From JANXQG01 sp963709175 (GTDB lineage Bacteria > Planctomycetota > Planctomycetia > Pirellulales > Thermoguttaceae): a stretch of DNA of 64,000 nucleotides. Shown piece after piece: positions 38,880 through 49,119 of the stretch; within the stretch, counting starts at the first letter, position 1; each line of letters opens with the position of its first letter. The DNA lies in assembly GCA_963709175.1 (NCBI GenBank), contig CAVPVK010000001.1:372001-436000 (forward strand). Direction: 5' to 3'. Made by a program: the position numbers and the translations under genes. Under the pieces are notes generated by a model, which was not told the origin of the DNA, did no database searches, and worked only from the letters and a program-made list of their open reading frames with translations.

Positions 38880-39740
38880 TCAGGAAAAACGAGGTACCTC
38901 GGTCAAGCTGAAGAGGACCACTTCTTCGCCGGTCACGGTGCTGATGTCGTGGTGCATGCTCAACACCCTGACGCCCACGACCTCATGGACCATCGACTCC
39001 AACATCGGGCGTGCCAACTCCAGCAGTTGTTCCCGTGTCTGCTTGATGAGATCCCTCCCTTTCTCCGGCGACAAGGATTTTACCAGTTGCCGTTCAGCCA
39101 CCGTCAAAGCACCGAGAATGCGAATCACGAGGAGGTCTTTGATGAAGTGTACGCGGATCTGCTCCGCCCCCCCTCCCAAATAGTCCTCTTGAAAGCGAAT
39201 GATCCCCTCGCCGACGGCTGCTTCGCTTTCTGCTTGAGTGAGGATTCCCGATTTGCGATCCTTCCTGATTCTTCGCGCTTCGCTAATCGGCAAACGTCGT
39301 TCTGCTTGGGAACTCGTACGCTTCTTGGCCGGTTGTGGCGATTCGCCCGCAAATGCGCCCCTCCGGACGACGCTGGCCAAGACCGCTTTGATTTCTTTCA
39401 AAGCAACAGGCTTGAAGAGGACCTTATCGAACCCGGCCTTCATGGCCAAGGTTCTATGTCCCTCGTTGGCATGGCCGGTGACGGCCACAATTTGCGTTTG
39501 CGCGAAGGCGGGAATCCGACGAAATTGTCCTGCGAGATGACATCCATCCATGTCAGGCATTGCCAGGTCGATCAACATCAGGTCGGGGCGAAATACGGTC
39601 GCGACAGCGAGTGCCGACGTCCCGCCATAGGTCACATGCACCTGGTTGCCGAGTTCTTCAACAAGCAGGCCAAGTGTGTCCGCACCGTCCCGGTCGTCAT
39701 CGACCACGAGAACCCGAAGTACTTTCCCTGTCTCTGGCAT
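38880..39740 (-). CDS. Response regulator: receiver domain fused to MpsC/DUF2294 domain
   Basis: The ATG at 39740 follows AGAAAG. Residues 8-130 are a CheY-like receiver (RVLVVDDDRDGADTLGLLVE, LMLIDLAMPDMDG with the phosphorylated Asp, VLFKPV). The C-terminal 120 residues match DUF2294/MpsC: RVHFIKDLLVIRILGALTVA, MVHEVVGVRVLSMHHDISTV and TGEEVVLFSL. MpsC is named for its link to the MpsABC ion or inorganic-carbon system of staphylococci; joining it to a receiver is not a common layout. It lies 118 bases after a hybrid kinase on the same strand and is probably its target. Confidence 0.82.
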   Translation of the reverse strand: MPETGKVLRVLVVDDDRDGADTLGLLVEELGNQVHVTYGGTSALAVATVFRPDLMLIDLAMPDMDGCHLAGQFRRIPAFAQTQIVAVTGHANEGHRTLAMKAGFDKVLFKPVALKEIKAVLASVVRRGAFAGESPQPAKKRTSSQAERRLPISEARRIRKDRKSGILTQAESEAAVGEGIIRFQEDYLGGGAEQIRVHFIKDLLVIRILGALTVAERQLVKSLSPEKGRDLIKQTREQLLELARPMLESMVHEVVGVRVLSMHHDISTVTGEEVVLFSLTEVPRFS

Positions 39741-39858
39741 AAACTTTCTTTCTTTCGCCAATCCCGCCGACGTGACGGAACACCCCAAGGCCCTCGGGCA
39801 CGCCGGACGGTTTGAACCCCGTGGTGAATTGCAGGCCATTCTACCTGATTCGTGGGCG

Positions 39859-41555
39859 TCAGCTCGCTTTCTCCGTGACTTCCGCCAAGATCTGCCGCAC
39901 CTTCTCGAAGTCGGCGGGCTTGACTAAATAGTGATCGAACCCCGCTTCCATCGCACGTTGCCGGTCGGCCGCCTGTCGATATCCCGTCACGGCCACTAGC
40001 ACGATATCGCGGATTAGGGGCTCCTGACGTATCCGCTTCACCACTTCAAAGCCATCCAACTCCGGCAGGCCGATGTCCAGCAGCATCACGTCGGGCCGAT
40101 AATCGAGAGCCGCTGCCAATGCGTCGTGGCCGGTATGAGCCATCCGCACCAAATGCCCCGCTTCCTCCACCAGCATTTTCAAGGCATTCGCCGCATCCAG
40201 GTTGTCGTCCACCACCAGGACCCGCACGGCTGACCCGGTCGGCTTGACTAATTCCGTTGGAGTCGCCTGCGTTGTGCCTGAGATCGTTTCTGGCGGGCAC
40301 ACAATGAGACTCACGACGAACTCGCTGCCTTGCCCCAAAGTGCTGGAAACCCCTATGGTTCCCCCGTGCATTTCCACCAACCGCTTCGCCAGGGTCAATC
40401 CAATGCCTAACCCGCCCTGCGAACGGTCGGATGACCGCTCGGCTTGCGTGAACAGTTCAAAGACGTAAGGCAGGAAAGCGGGAGCAATGCCGAGGCCCGT
40501 ATCCCGCACGCGCAGCACCGCTTTGTCGCCCTCCTGCTGGGCGGAGAGCCAGATGTGACCGCCTTCCTTGGTGTACTTGGCGGCGTTGGTGAGGAGGTTC
40601 GTCACGACTTGCTCCAACCGGGAGGCGTCGGCGTATAACCAAATCGGGTCTGGCGGCAGCGACACCGTGAGTTCATGTTTGCGCTGGTCGATCAACGGAC
40701 GAGCCGTCTCCAGGGCACGTTCCACGATGCTGTTCACGGCGACCTGCTCCTGGCAAAGCTGAATCCTGCCGGTGATCGCGCGGGAGACTTCCAGCAGGTC
40801 GCCGACCAGGTGCGTCAGTTGCCCCACCTGACGCTCGATGATGGCCAGGGCCTTTTGCTGAACGGAGTTCTGGCCTTTCTGCAGCTGAAGCAGTTGCACG
40901 GAGTTGAGGATAGGGGCAAGAGGATTGCGAAGTTCATGGCTGAGCATCGCCAGAAATTGGTCCTTGCCGCGGTCCAGTTCGGCCAACTTTTCCTCCGCCT
41001 GCTTTCGCGCGGTAATGTCGCTCATCACGGCTCGGCACACGGGCACACCGTCAGCATCCTGCCCCTCGGTCGTCTCCCAACGTGCCCAGAAGGGGTCGGT
41101 GTCGGCACGCAGCACTCGCAGATCGTAAACCTGCGGCGTGCCCGTTTCGAAGAGTTGCTTGCGATGCCGGTAGTGGATGTCCTGGTCTTCCGGAAGGATA
41201 AAGCGTGTCAACTGCTTCTTGACCAAATCGCGTCTCTCCACGCCCAGCAAACCGGCCACCGTGAGGTTCGCTTCCAGGATCAACCCCTGCTCGCTGAGGG
41301 TGAAATAGCCCACCGGCCCAGGTCGAAGAGATCGAAATACCGCGCCCGCGCGGCTTCGAGTTCACCTTGCGCCCGGCGCAGTTCCTCGTTCTGCATCTCC
41401 AACTCGATTTGATGCACTTGCAGCTCGTGGAGCAGCCGCCCGGACTCCTTGGGCGATAGCGCTTTCTGGGCCTGGGCGTCGTCGGTGTGAGCCTTTTCCT
41501 CCGCCCGCCGACGCAAGTCGGCGAAATCGTCTTTACGAGGTGGTTTGTTAGTCAT
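39859..41555 (-). CDS. Hybrid PAS-histidine kinase-receiver protein, frameshifted near 41318
   Basis: The first 80 residues (DDFADLRRRAEEKAHTDDAQ, LQVHQIELEMQNEELRRAQG) form a coiled coil. The frame shifts in LFDLG and resumes at VGYFTLSEQGLILEANLTVA, a PAS domain. A HisKA/HATPase follows with the phosphorylated His (AMLSHELRNPLAP), the N box (VTNLLTNAAKYT) and the G box (RDTGLGIA). The C-terminal receiver has DVMLLDIGLPELDG. The start overlaps the stop of the upstream CheB-CheR gene (ATGA), so both are cotranslated. It is a probable phosphorelay sensor. Confidence 0.88.
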
Positions 41556-44500
41556 GGCCGGGCTCCTTCCGGGGTGGCGACGGGGCCACCATCCTCGTTT
41601 TGCCCGCGTATCTCCCGCTCCGTGGTCGCGATGGCATATACTTTTCCGCTTTCGTTCATCAAGGCCGTGGCAGACAGCCGCACCTCAACGATGCGGCCGT
41701 CCTTGGCGATCCGTTGCGTGTGATAGGGCTCCAGGGTCTCACCACGAGCAATCTGTTTCAGCGTGACCGACGTGCCTTCCCGCTGTCCTTCCGGGATCAG
41801 ATCGCGGATGTTCATCGTCAGCGCCTCGGCTTCGCTCCAGCCGTACATTGCGTCCGCCCTCGGATTCCATGCCAGGATGCGTCCCTCCAAGTCTTGCATC
41901 AAGATGGCATCGTGCGCATCGCGCACCACGACGGCCAGGCGGCGCAAGGCCTCGGATTCCCGCAGGGCTACCTGGGCATTTCTCATCTCGGTAATCTCCG
42001 TGAAGGTGATCACCGCGCCTTCAATCACGTTCTCCAGCGTCCGATAGGGCCGGATTCGCAGCAAATACCACGCTCCCGCCTTGGTTTGCACTTCAATCTC
42101 TTTGGGAACCAGCGTGTCCAGGACGGCCTTCACGTCCTCCACCAGGTGGTCATAGCCAGCCAGGTTTGAGACGATGTGCCCCACCGGTCGCCCCACGTCG
42201 GTGAGGATCAGGTTGATGACCTGGGTGACAGCAGGGGTGAATCGCTGGATGTGCAGTTGATGGTCCACGAAAACGGTGCCAATGCCCGTGCCGGCCAGCA
42301 GGTTGTTCATGTCGTTGTTGGCCCGCGACAAATCGACCACCTTCTGCTGCAACTCGGCGTTGACCGTGGCCAGTTCCTCGTTGACCGATTGCAGTTCCTC
42401 CTTGGACGTTTCCAGTTCCTCGTTCGTGGATTGCAACTCTTCGTTGACCGACTGCATCTCCTCGTTGGAGGATTTCAATTCTTCGTTGGAGGTCTCCAAT
42501 TCCTCGTTCGTGGTCTGGAGGTATTCTTCCTTCGCCCGCAGTTCCTTCTTGAGCGCCACGATCCGCGCATCGACGCCCATGGCGATCGCGTCGACGTCCT
42601 GTACCAAATCCAGGGCAATGGTTTTCTCCGGCTGCTGTTGTGCTGTCGGCGGCGATTCCTCAAAGATGACCAGAAACAGGGCCGAATCCGTGGCGGCGTT
42701 GGGGCCTGCCGCTACTGGCCTGATCGTTAAATCGACCAAGGTGAAGTCGCCGTTGGTTTTGACCCGCAGTCCCGGATGCCGCACCAAATCTCTGCTGGCC
42801 ACAGCCTTGTGTAAGGTGATGCTCAGCTCTTGCCGCAACCCTTCGCGGGCCATCTTCAGGATATTCATGCCGGGTTCGCCCGGGGCCGGTTCCAGGTACA
42901 AGCCGGTCCTGCCGTGGAAGTACAGGATGTCGCCGTGCTGGTTGATCAGGGCAGCGACCGGAGCATACTGTTGCAGCAACGTCCGTTCGGTCAACTCGCG
43001 CAGTCGGAACGCGCTTTCGCCGGGAGCCTTCGCGGAGGTCCGCGTGTCGGCCCCACCTTCCGTTGGGGGCGGGAGAAATGTTCGCATGCTCGGCGTCGCG
43101 CCCCAGCACCGTTCTCTTTGCGTTGATACAGCTTCGACTTGCGGTCCAACGTGGCATACAGGTCCGCGAACTCGCCCACGGTCTCGGAAGTTCCCAGGAA
43201 GAGCGTGCCGCCCGGATTGAGTGCGTAGTGGAACAGAGGCATGAGCTTCTTCTGGAGATCCCCGCCCATATAGATCAACAGGTTGCGGCAACTGATCATG
43301 TCCAGTTTGGAAAAGGGCGGATCTTTGATCACGTCCTGCTCGGAGAACACCAATAGGTCGCGGATGCTTTTGTGGAAGCGGTAGGCCGTGCCGTCCGGCT
43401 CCGGGACGAAGAATCTCGATAGTCGTTCCGGTGAGATGTCGGCGGCGATACTGGCAGGATAAACGCCGGTGCGGGCTAGTTCGATGGCCTGGCGATCAAT
43501 ATCCGTGGCGAATACCTGCACCTTGAAACTCTGCTTCAGCAGTTCCATGTGCTCCTGGAGCAGGATGGCGATGGAATATGCCTCCTCGCCGGTGGAGCAA
43601 CCAGGTACCCAGACGCGGATCGCTGCACTCGCGTCCTTGTTGGCAAGAAGTCGCGGAATGACGTGTTCCTTCAGCGCAGCGAACGCCTCCGGGTCGCGAA
43701 AGAAACTGGTGACGCCGATCAAGAGGTCGCGAAAGAGGGCCTCCACTTCGGTCGGGGTTTGCTGCAAGTGGCGAACGTACTCATTCAACCGTTCGATCTG
43801 ATGGACGGCCATGCGCCGCTCGACGCGGCGGTCGATCGTACTTTGCTTATACTGCGAAAAATCATGTCCTGTCTGGGCACGCAGCAGGATAAAGACCTTC
43901 TTCATCGCGTCTCCGGCCTTGGGAGCAGGAAGAGAGACCGGCCGGGACGTTCTGCCGAAGGCGTGGGCGACGTAGGCGATGAGTTGGGCTGGCATCTCGG
44001 CCGGCGGTAGCACGTAGTCCACCAACCCCGTGGCGATGGCGCTTTGCGGCATGCCGTCGTACTCGGTGGATTCGGGGTTCTGTGCCATCACCATGCCCCC
44101 TTCGCCTTTGACCGCCCGCACTCCCTGCGTGCCGTCGCTGCCGGTGCCGGAGAGCACGATGCAGATCGCCCGCTCGTGTTGATCCTGGGCCAGAGACCGG
44201 AAGAAGAAGTCAATCGGCAGGCGATGGCCCCGCGGCGCGGCAGGTTCCAGCAACTGGAGCGTGCCGTCCAGAAAGGCCATGTCCCGTGCGGGCGGAATGA
44301 TGTAGGCGCAGTTGGGCCTGACCGCCAGCCCGTCCTCAACCTCGAAGACCTCCATGCGCGTATAGCGTTTGACCAGTTCCGAGAGGATACTTTTGTGATC
44401 GGGGGCCAAGTGCTGCACCAAAACAAAGGCCATGCCGGGATCGGTCTCAGCAGGCATGCCGGAAAAGAAAGCCTCGAACGCCGCCAAACCACCGGCCGAC

Positions 44501-44664
44501 GCGCCGATGCCGACGATGGGAAAACCCGCCTTTGGATGCAGGCCTATATCTGTCTCAGCGGCCGACTCTGCATCCACCGGTGGGGCGACCGGAATGCCCG
44601 GCTCCGCATCTTCAAGCGACGGCAACTCTGGCTTCGAGCTGGGTTTTTCTTTCTTCTTGGCCAC
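41552..44664 (-). CDS. CheB-CheR-PAS signalling protein, frameshifted near 43110
   Basis: GTG at 44664 is preferred because GCGAAGGAGGA lies just upstream. Residues 45-230 are a CheB methylesterase (VGIGASAGGLAAFEAF with the catalytic Ser, VLVQHLAPDH, LSGTGSDGTQG). Then comes CheR methyltransferase (GVTSFFRDPEAFAALKEHVI, VWVPGCSTGEEAYSIAILLQ, CRNLLIYMGG). After a frameshift near 43110 a PAS-like part leads into a long coiled coil of repeated NEELxS units (41552-43110), followed by two PAS domains. There is no receiver at the front of CheB. Such proteins modulate PAS kinases, here the adjacent one. Confidence 0.9.
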
Positions 44665-44878
44665 TTCGTTCCTCCTTCGCGACAAATCAGCCCCACGATC
44701 ACGATCTCATTGCTCTCCCGCCACGCTTTAGTCCCGAAACGCCCGAGATCCGTCCTTACCCTCAATTTAGCGGGTTGCAACTGGGCGTCAAGTTAGGTTG
44801 GTTCTCGGATGCTCTGACGATTATCTAGCGCGGTGGCTTGCTTCAAAGCCAGAACGCTCCAAGAATACACGACAGAAT

Positions 44879-45472
44879 TCAACACGTTGAGAAGTCGTCG
44901 TGGAGGTAAGCGTCAGCCTCGATCTCGTCGGCGGTCACGACGGAAACGATTCCTCGTTTTGCCATTTCCTGCCGGCCGATAGCCGTTTGAATGCGGTCAA
45001 ACCGCCACTTCACGGTGAGGGCCGTCCATGCTCCGCCTTTGTTGTTGCGGAACAGAGGGCCCGTCGGGTGTGCCGCGGATAGGCGTGACAATTTCCATAT
45101 TGCGGTCTGTGCTTGGTCGTGGGGTTCCATCCCTTGTGTGAATTGAGCCAGGTTGTCACGCGGGAAGGGTGCAGCTTACCGGACTCCATTCGTCGATACT
45201 TGTTGACGAAGGACTGGATGAAGTCGCGATAGCGGGTGAAGGTCTTGGTGGCCGGGTTCTCCTCGGTCCAAATCAAGAAATCATCGAGTATTGCCGCCAC
45301 AACCCCCCATTGGATGGGCTGGCGTTTTTCTTGCGGATTGGCCATAATCTCATGGTACTGGAGGGCTTTCGTTCGATCTGGCGCGGTGGAGGATCTTCGC
45401 GCCTTGTAGTAAACGCACCAGGTTTTGCCGGCCTTCCAGTACCAGCGCTTTGCAGGACGAGCCGTGATCTAG
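44879..45472 (-). pseudogene. Tyrosine integrase relic with an internal deletion
   Basis: The frame starts at a non-ATG codon after a stop at 45473-45475 and reads an N-terminal region (RPAKRWYWKAGKTWCVYYKA), then a core-binding region (DDFLIWTEENPATKTFTRYR, DFIQSFVNKYRRME). After WNPTTKH the sequence jumps, with a frame change, to catalytic-domain residues (HPTGPLFRNNKGGAWTALTV, KWRFDRIQTAIGRQEMAKRG). About 100 residues between these motifs are missing, as is the end with the catalytic Tyr. It is a dead integrase next to tRNA-Lys. Confidence 0.75.
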
Positions 45473-45538
45473 GTCGGAAACGCGAGTTCTAGATCAAACG
45501 CGGTTTCATTCTAGACCACGTGGACGTAAAGTAAATCA

Positions 45539-45611
<73 letters not shown>

Positions 45612-45709
45612 CTTCACAATCCCTTGATTATCAAGGGGTTGCGTCGTTTGGAAAAGCCATTTAGTCCGCCTGCTCCGGGCAACACTCCAATAACACTTTT
45701 GCGGCGATT

Positions 45710-45905
45710 TCAGTTGGCCTGACGCTTTTGAAGGAATTCTGGCACGTAGACGTTCTCCGTCGCCTTCTTCATCTTGTCGGAAACGCTGATGTAGCGGAGG
45801 GTTGTTTGAAAGGACCGGTGACGCATCTTCTTCTGTAAAACGGCGACGGTCATGGTATCGGTATTTAAGGTCGCATACCCACGTCGGAGGGAATGGAAAG
45901 CCGTT
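45710..45905 (-). pseudogene. Second tyrosine integrase relic (C-terminal catalytic end)
   Basis: Read on the minus strand, the DNA encodes AFHSLRRGYATL (the HxxR motif), LQKKMRHRSF (second His/Arg position) and QTTLRYISVSDKMKKATENV with the catalytic Tyr, ending VYVPEFLQKRQAN and a stop at 45710-45712. The frame lacks recognisable sequence before about 45905. It differs from the relic on the other side of the tRNA, so two different integrases once used this site. Confidence 0.78.
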
Positions 45906-45952
45906 TGGCTAAAGACGGCAAGCGAAGCCCACGACGTGCCACGAAGTTAGTG

Positions 45953-46585
45953 TTATTGCATTTCTTTGCGTTCCGAGTCGGTGAACTCGTTATGCACGGT
46001 CTCTTCATTGGCCTTTTGTTTCCTCATGCGGGCGACCTTGGACGACGTGCCCCGCCAGGCGGCTTGCACCTTGTCAGGGGCATATTGAGCGGCCCCGTGG
46101 TAGCCGATTCCCATTCCGCCAGCCTCTGCGAAGGCGTCCTGGTTGGCACCCAGGAACGTGAATTGCCAACTGTATTTGGACTGCTGCTCTTCGATCTGTT
46201 GCTTGATTTGGGCCTTGGTGAACTCCTGGCTGGAGTTCTCCAGGCCGTCGGTCATGATCACGAAGACGACCAGGCCCGGACGATCGGTTTCCGCCATCTT
46301 TGAGAGCCTCTCACCAGTCTCGTTGATGGCCCTTCCTACGGCATCGAGCAAGGCCGTGTTGCCTCGCGGCATCAGCGTGTAGGCAGGAACGTGCTTGATC
46401 GGCACGCCGCGATGGACAAACTCGTACTCGGTATCGAACTGAACGAGCGTCAGCAGGGCTTCCCCGGGCTGCTTGGCCTGCTCTTGCAGGAACGCGTTCA
46501 CACCTCCTTCGGCATCCTCACGGATACTCTGCATGGAGCCGCTACGATCGACCACCAGCGTGATGTCAGTCAAATCAGATCTCAC
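45953..46585 (-). CDS. VWA domain protein (TerY-like)
   Basis: The GTG at 46585 follows a strong AAGGAGG. The 210-residue protein has a von Willebrand factor A domain with the MIDAS motif DRSGSM, the Thr loop and DGLEN (LVVFVIMTDGLENSSQ). It resembles TerY-type proteins in tellurite/stress clusters, but no ter genes are visible. It probably binds a divalent metal and a protein partner. Confidence 0.88.
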   Translation of the reverse strand: MRSDLTDITLVVDRSGSMQSIREDAEGGVNAFLQEQAKQPGEALLTLVQFDTEYEFVHRGVPIKHVPAYTLMPRGNTALLDAVGRAINETGERLSKMAETDRPGLVVFVIMTDGLENSSQEFTKAQIKQQIEEQQSKYSWQFTFLGANQDAFAEAGGMGIGYHGAAQYAPDKVQAAWRGTSSKVARMRKQKANEETVHNEFTDSERKEMQ

Positions 46586-46918
46586 GATAACCTCCTTCTT
46601 GTGGTATTTCCTGGACGATCGAACTTCACCCAGAACGCATTATAACGCTTGCTGAGTCGTCGTGCTTTCACGACCGCCAGGCGAAGTATTGTCGGCTGAG
46701 CCGGGCCAATTGGCTCGCCGGCATCATTTCTACTGTGGCCTACGCGCAGTGCACGACTGATGGCGGGTTGCCCCGGCTCAAGTGGAGATAGGGCTGGCGG
46801 CGATGAAAAACGGCAGGGCCAGGAGGATGCCCAGCACGAGGGCGCAGCCACTTCCAGCAGTGTTAACTATAGGTCAGTCCGGTAATGGACATAGCCCGAT
46901 GGGGCGGGGGATTCGGGC
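46586..46918. other. Intergenic region, no convincing gene
   Basis: A short minus-strand stretch near 46790-46860 translates as ALVLGILLALPFFIAA, which could be the relic of a membrane protein. Nothing else is recognisable. Confidence 0.3.
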
Positions 46919-47431
46919 TTACCGGAGACCGTTCCGATTTTTGAATTTTCGCGAGGTGAAGAGGGCCTTGGCAAAGAGCAAGAACCGACCCTGCTCCTCT
47001 TCCTGCAACAGGTCGTATATTTCGGCTGAATAGCCTCCGACGCACTTCATGCCCAGGTCGTCGCAAATGCCTCGGACGTACTCGTGGGCCGTATGATCGA
47101 AATAGTGGATCGAGGTGGTGAGGATGGCGGCGTACTTGTCCTGAAAGCTTGCTTCCACGTGCCGCTCCAACAAGAGTTCGATGAAACGCTTGTAGTGAGC
47201 GGGAACGAGCAGACAGTAGACCGGAAATGCCCAGATCATGGCGTCCGCGGCGGCTGCGGCGTCGATCACTGCCCGGAAACGACCGTTGTTCTCCTCAAGC
47301 TGCTTGATTTCCTGGCAGACGTGCAGGATCGAGAACTGGTGTTCCGGAAACTTCTATTGGAGGAACAGCACGTACTTCATCGTGACGCTGCTCATCCCTT
47401 TGGGACTGCCGTTGAGAACGACGATTTTCAT
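46919..47431 (-). pseudogene. NAD(P)H-dependent oxidoreductase (flavodoxin-like) with an in-frame amber codon
   Basis: From the ATG at 47431 the protein starts MKIVVLNGSPKGMSSVTMKY, a flavin-binding NGSPKG loop. Codon 26 is TAG (47354-47356). Reading through it gives a continuous match: EHQFSILHVCQEIKQL, DAMIWAFPVYCLLVPAHYKR and YAAILTTSIHYFDHTAHEYV. The family usually has Lys at the TAG position. The C-terminus (SRKFKNRNGLR) is also short. It is probably a decaying gene. Confidence 0.7.
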
Positions 47432-47836
47432 TGCAGTCTTACTCCGTCGGCTTCTGAAACATAACGGTCCGACATCGCCGAACTTGCGGCTGCTCCGACC
47501 GTCGGAAGGCTGAGCCGCAACCCGTGTCGGGTACAGATTGTCTCAGCGATTTACAGGTCGAGCAACAGCACTTCACGCGTTACCCTTCGATTTTACCCCA
47601 TCATCCCGCGTTGCGGGATCGACGGGAAAAATATTTCCGAAGTAAGAATTGAATAGGTTCCATCTGACCGGTATTCCCTGCCATAGCATGACCCCGTTTT
47701 CTATACGATACCTCCATCAGCAGCTTTCCAGGGCAGGGAAAAGGAAATCGGATGGAGAAACGGTGGCGAAACGAACCTCTTCCCACTTTTCTTGTCCTTA
47801 TAAATGGCACATTCTCTTTTTGCAGGAGCTCAAATC
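47432..47836. other. Intergenic region with one small hairpin
   Basis: No gene was found. ATCCCGC (47603-47609) pairs with GCGGGAT (47613-47619) to form a small stem, but no T-run follows on either strand. The promoter for the ARPP-1 gene is probably in the last 150 bases. Confidence 0.35.
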
Positions 47837-48748
47837 ATGTCCATCGCAGTTCCCCATGTTCGTGTAGGCGAACCCGTCCGCTGCCAAGCGTTGTCGGTGT
47901 TTCCTTTGTTCGACGGCCAGCAAACGCCGGTCGAATATCTCCTATCCGATGAAGGCATCGGCTCTGGCTCCGTGACCGTCGAGGAAGTTTCCGAGGGCGG
48001 TTCCGTCCCAAACCTTTTCGTCGAGAACAAGGGCAACATTCGGGTTCTGTTTCTCGAAGGCGAGCAATTGATTGGAGCGAAGCAGAACCGAGTGCTAAAC
48101 ACTTCAGTCCTCATCGCAGCCAAATCAAAGGTCAAGATCCCGGTCAGTTGCGTCGAACAAGGCCGGTGGCGATATCGCTCCAAGCACTTCGGCTCCAGCG
48201 GCAGCCATTCGCCCTCCAAGCTCCGCTACTTCCTCAAGTCATCGGTCAGCCATGCCCTGAAAGAAAAGATGGGCCACAGGTCGGACCAGGGCAAGGTGTG
48301 GGAAGAGGTTGATCGCCAGCAGAAAGCACTGGGCGCATCGTCGGGTACCCATGCCATGTCCGATACCTTTGACAGCTACAAGGAGCAGGTGGCCGACTTT
48401 CAGCAAAAGCTACGCTACGTCGATGGTGCATCGGGCATGGCCGTGGCGATTGGCAAGAAGATCGTCGCCGTGGACATGTTCGACAAAGCCCCAACCTGCA
48501 AAAAGGTCTGGGATCGGCTGATGTCGGGCTACGTTTTGGATGCTCTTGAGCCGCAGGCCGATGCAGGCCAGGCCGAGGCTGCCGACGTGGAGCTATTGCT
48601 CGCCACGGCCAATGGCCTGCCTTGGGAAAATGCCGATCCGGTTGGCGAGGGCGAAGAATACCGGGCACAGCAGGGTGAAGAGGTTCACGCCTCGGCACTG
48701 GCGCTTCACGATGCTCCGGTGCATGTCAGCGTGGTGGTGGCGGGGTAA
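47837..48748 (+). CDS. ARPP-1 (DUF6569) domain protein
   Basis: The ATG at 47837 follows AGGAG and gives MSIAVPHVRVGEPVRCQALS. The ARPP-1 domain has VFPLFDGQQTPVEYLLSDEG, KGNIRVLFLEGEQLIGAKQN and RVLNTSVLIAAKSKVKIPVS, and later MFDKAPTCKKVWDRLMSGYV. It is 303 residues and intact. The family was named for its links to ADP-ribosylglycohydrolases and similar genes; the function is unknown. A dead copy lies at 4525-4673. Confidence 0.88.
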   Translation: MSIAVPHVRVGEPVRCQALSVFPLFDGQQTPVEYLLSDEGIGSGSVTVEEVSEGGSVPNLFVENKGNIRVLFLEGEQLIGAKQNRVLNTSVLIAAKSKVKIPVSCVEQGRWRYRSKHFGSSGSHSPSKLRYFLKSSVSHALKEKMGHRSDQGKVWEEVDRQQKALGASSGTHAMSDTFDSYKEQVADFQQKLRYVDGASGMAVAIGKKIVAVDMFDKAPTCKKVWDRLMSGYVLDALEPQADAGQAEAADVELLLATANGLPWENADPVGEGEEYRAQQGEEVHASALALHDAPVHVSVVVAG

Positions 48749-49119
48749 AGACGTTCTCTGGATTGTCTCTTTGTCTCTGAACTGCCAAGGACCGAACATC
48801 GGCCCTTGGCGGTTTGTTCTCTTCCTCGGTGGAAATTGCCCGAAAAGATGCAAACTGCCTCCACAGCGCTGGAAAGGAGCCCGACGCTAACCTGTGGGCA
48901 TGAGCCGACGAGGGAGTTCATCCCACGTTCTTCCTTCGAGCAACCTGCCCGTGCGTCTCAAGCAACGCGAGCGTACAAGTCGGGGATGCCAAATGCTATC
49001 GAATCATACCGGCAGTCCGCGAATTTGCAGCAAAGATACATGCGTACGTTATACCTTGGCTCGGAGGCCGTGGCAATCTGAATCCCACCAGTGCGAGTTC
49101 TCGCCTATTCTGACATCTC
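48749..49119. other. Intergenic region, no recognisable gene
   Basis: The 371 bases between the convergent ARPP-1 and NatB-CPBP genes contain only short frames without recognisable motifs. No strong terminator hairpin was seen. Confidence 0.35.

Noticed and set aside
42176..43220. Plus-strand frames within the CheB-CheR-PAS gene
   Set aside because: Repetitive antisense of the NEELxS coiled-coil repeats; no independent evidence.
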